From Dehalococcoidia bacterium (lineage in GTDB: Bacteria > Chloroflexota > Dehalococcoidia > GIF9 > UBA5629), in NCBI GenBank assembly GCA_012961565.1, contig DTZC01000139.1, positions 1 through 6,231 of the forward strand: a stretch of DNA of 6,231 bases, written 5' to 3'. The notes under the pieces are model-generated. The model searched no databases, was not told the origin of the DNA, and was given only the letters and a program-made list of their open reading frames with translations. This document shows positions 6,216-6,231 of this stretch, piece by piece (the first letter of the stretch is position 1; each line of letters starts with the position of its first letter). The position numbers and the translations under genes were made by a program.

Positions 6216-6231
6216 ATGCCAAAAAAAGAGA
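6216..6231 (+). CDS. infA: Probable translation initiation factor IF-1, first five codons only
   Basis: Five complete codons, M-P-K-K-E, and one base of the next are visible, starting 10 nt after the map stop. IF-1 binds the 30S A site during initiation; bacterial IF-1 commonly begins MAKKE or MPKKE. Gene order supports the call: infA regularly follows map in spc-type operons of Gram-positive-like bacteria, ahead of rpmJ, rpsM and rpsK. Five residues cannot prove identity, so the call rests mainly on position. The run of seven A at 6221-6227 is simply the CCA-AAA-AAA codons. Confidence 0.65.

Overview
The window is a segment of a bacterial ribosomal-protein locus (the spc operon with its usual downstream genes). 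All genes lie on the + strand, and I see no internal break. The order is rplX (3' end only), rplE, rpsN, rpsH, rplF, rplR, rpsE, rpmD, rplO, secY, adk, map, infA (first codons only). Base composition is mixed, roughly half G+C by eye. The secY-adk-map-infA order, a zinc-ribbon (type Z) S14, a four-cysteine C-terminus on L24 and a four-cysteine lid in adenylate kinase fit Gram-positive-like and Chloroflexota lineages better than Proteobacteria. My best guess is Chloroflexota, perhaps Dehalococcoidia, but this rests on general sequence feel and gene order, not on a search.

Layout: positions 1-3465 encode nine ribosomal proteins of both subunits (L24 end, L5, S14, S8, L6, L18, S5, L30, L15). Positions 3467-4783 encode SecY, the protein-conducting channel. 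Positions 4800-5462 encode adenylate kinase and 5459-6205 encode type I methionine aminopeptidase. The last 16 bases open what looks like translation initiation factor IF-1.

The genes are tightly packed. The longest gap is 25 nt (rpsN-rpsH), and three junctions overlap (rpsE/rpmD 8 nt, rpmD/rplO 17 nt, adk/map 4 nt). This suggests one transcript with extensive translational coupling. I see no convincing promoter or intrinsic terminator, so the promoter is presumably upstream of rplX and the operon continues beyond the window. No RNA gene, mobile element, CRISPR array or long repeat was recognised, and there is no gene-free stretch over 300 bases.

The locus links making ribosomes (r-proteins), starting translation (IF-1), processing nascent chains (MetAP), exporting them (SecY) and balancing adenine nucleotides (Adk). 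I found no sign of a novel system. The points worth a second look are start-site details (a TTG start for adk, nested starts for rpsH, a GTG start for rpmD), the overlaps, and three four-cysteine zinc modules in one operon segment.
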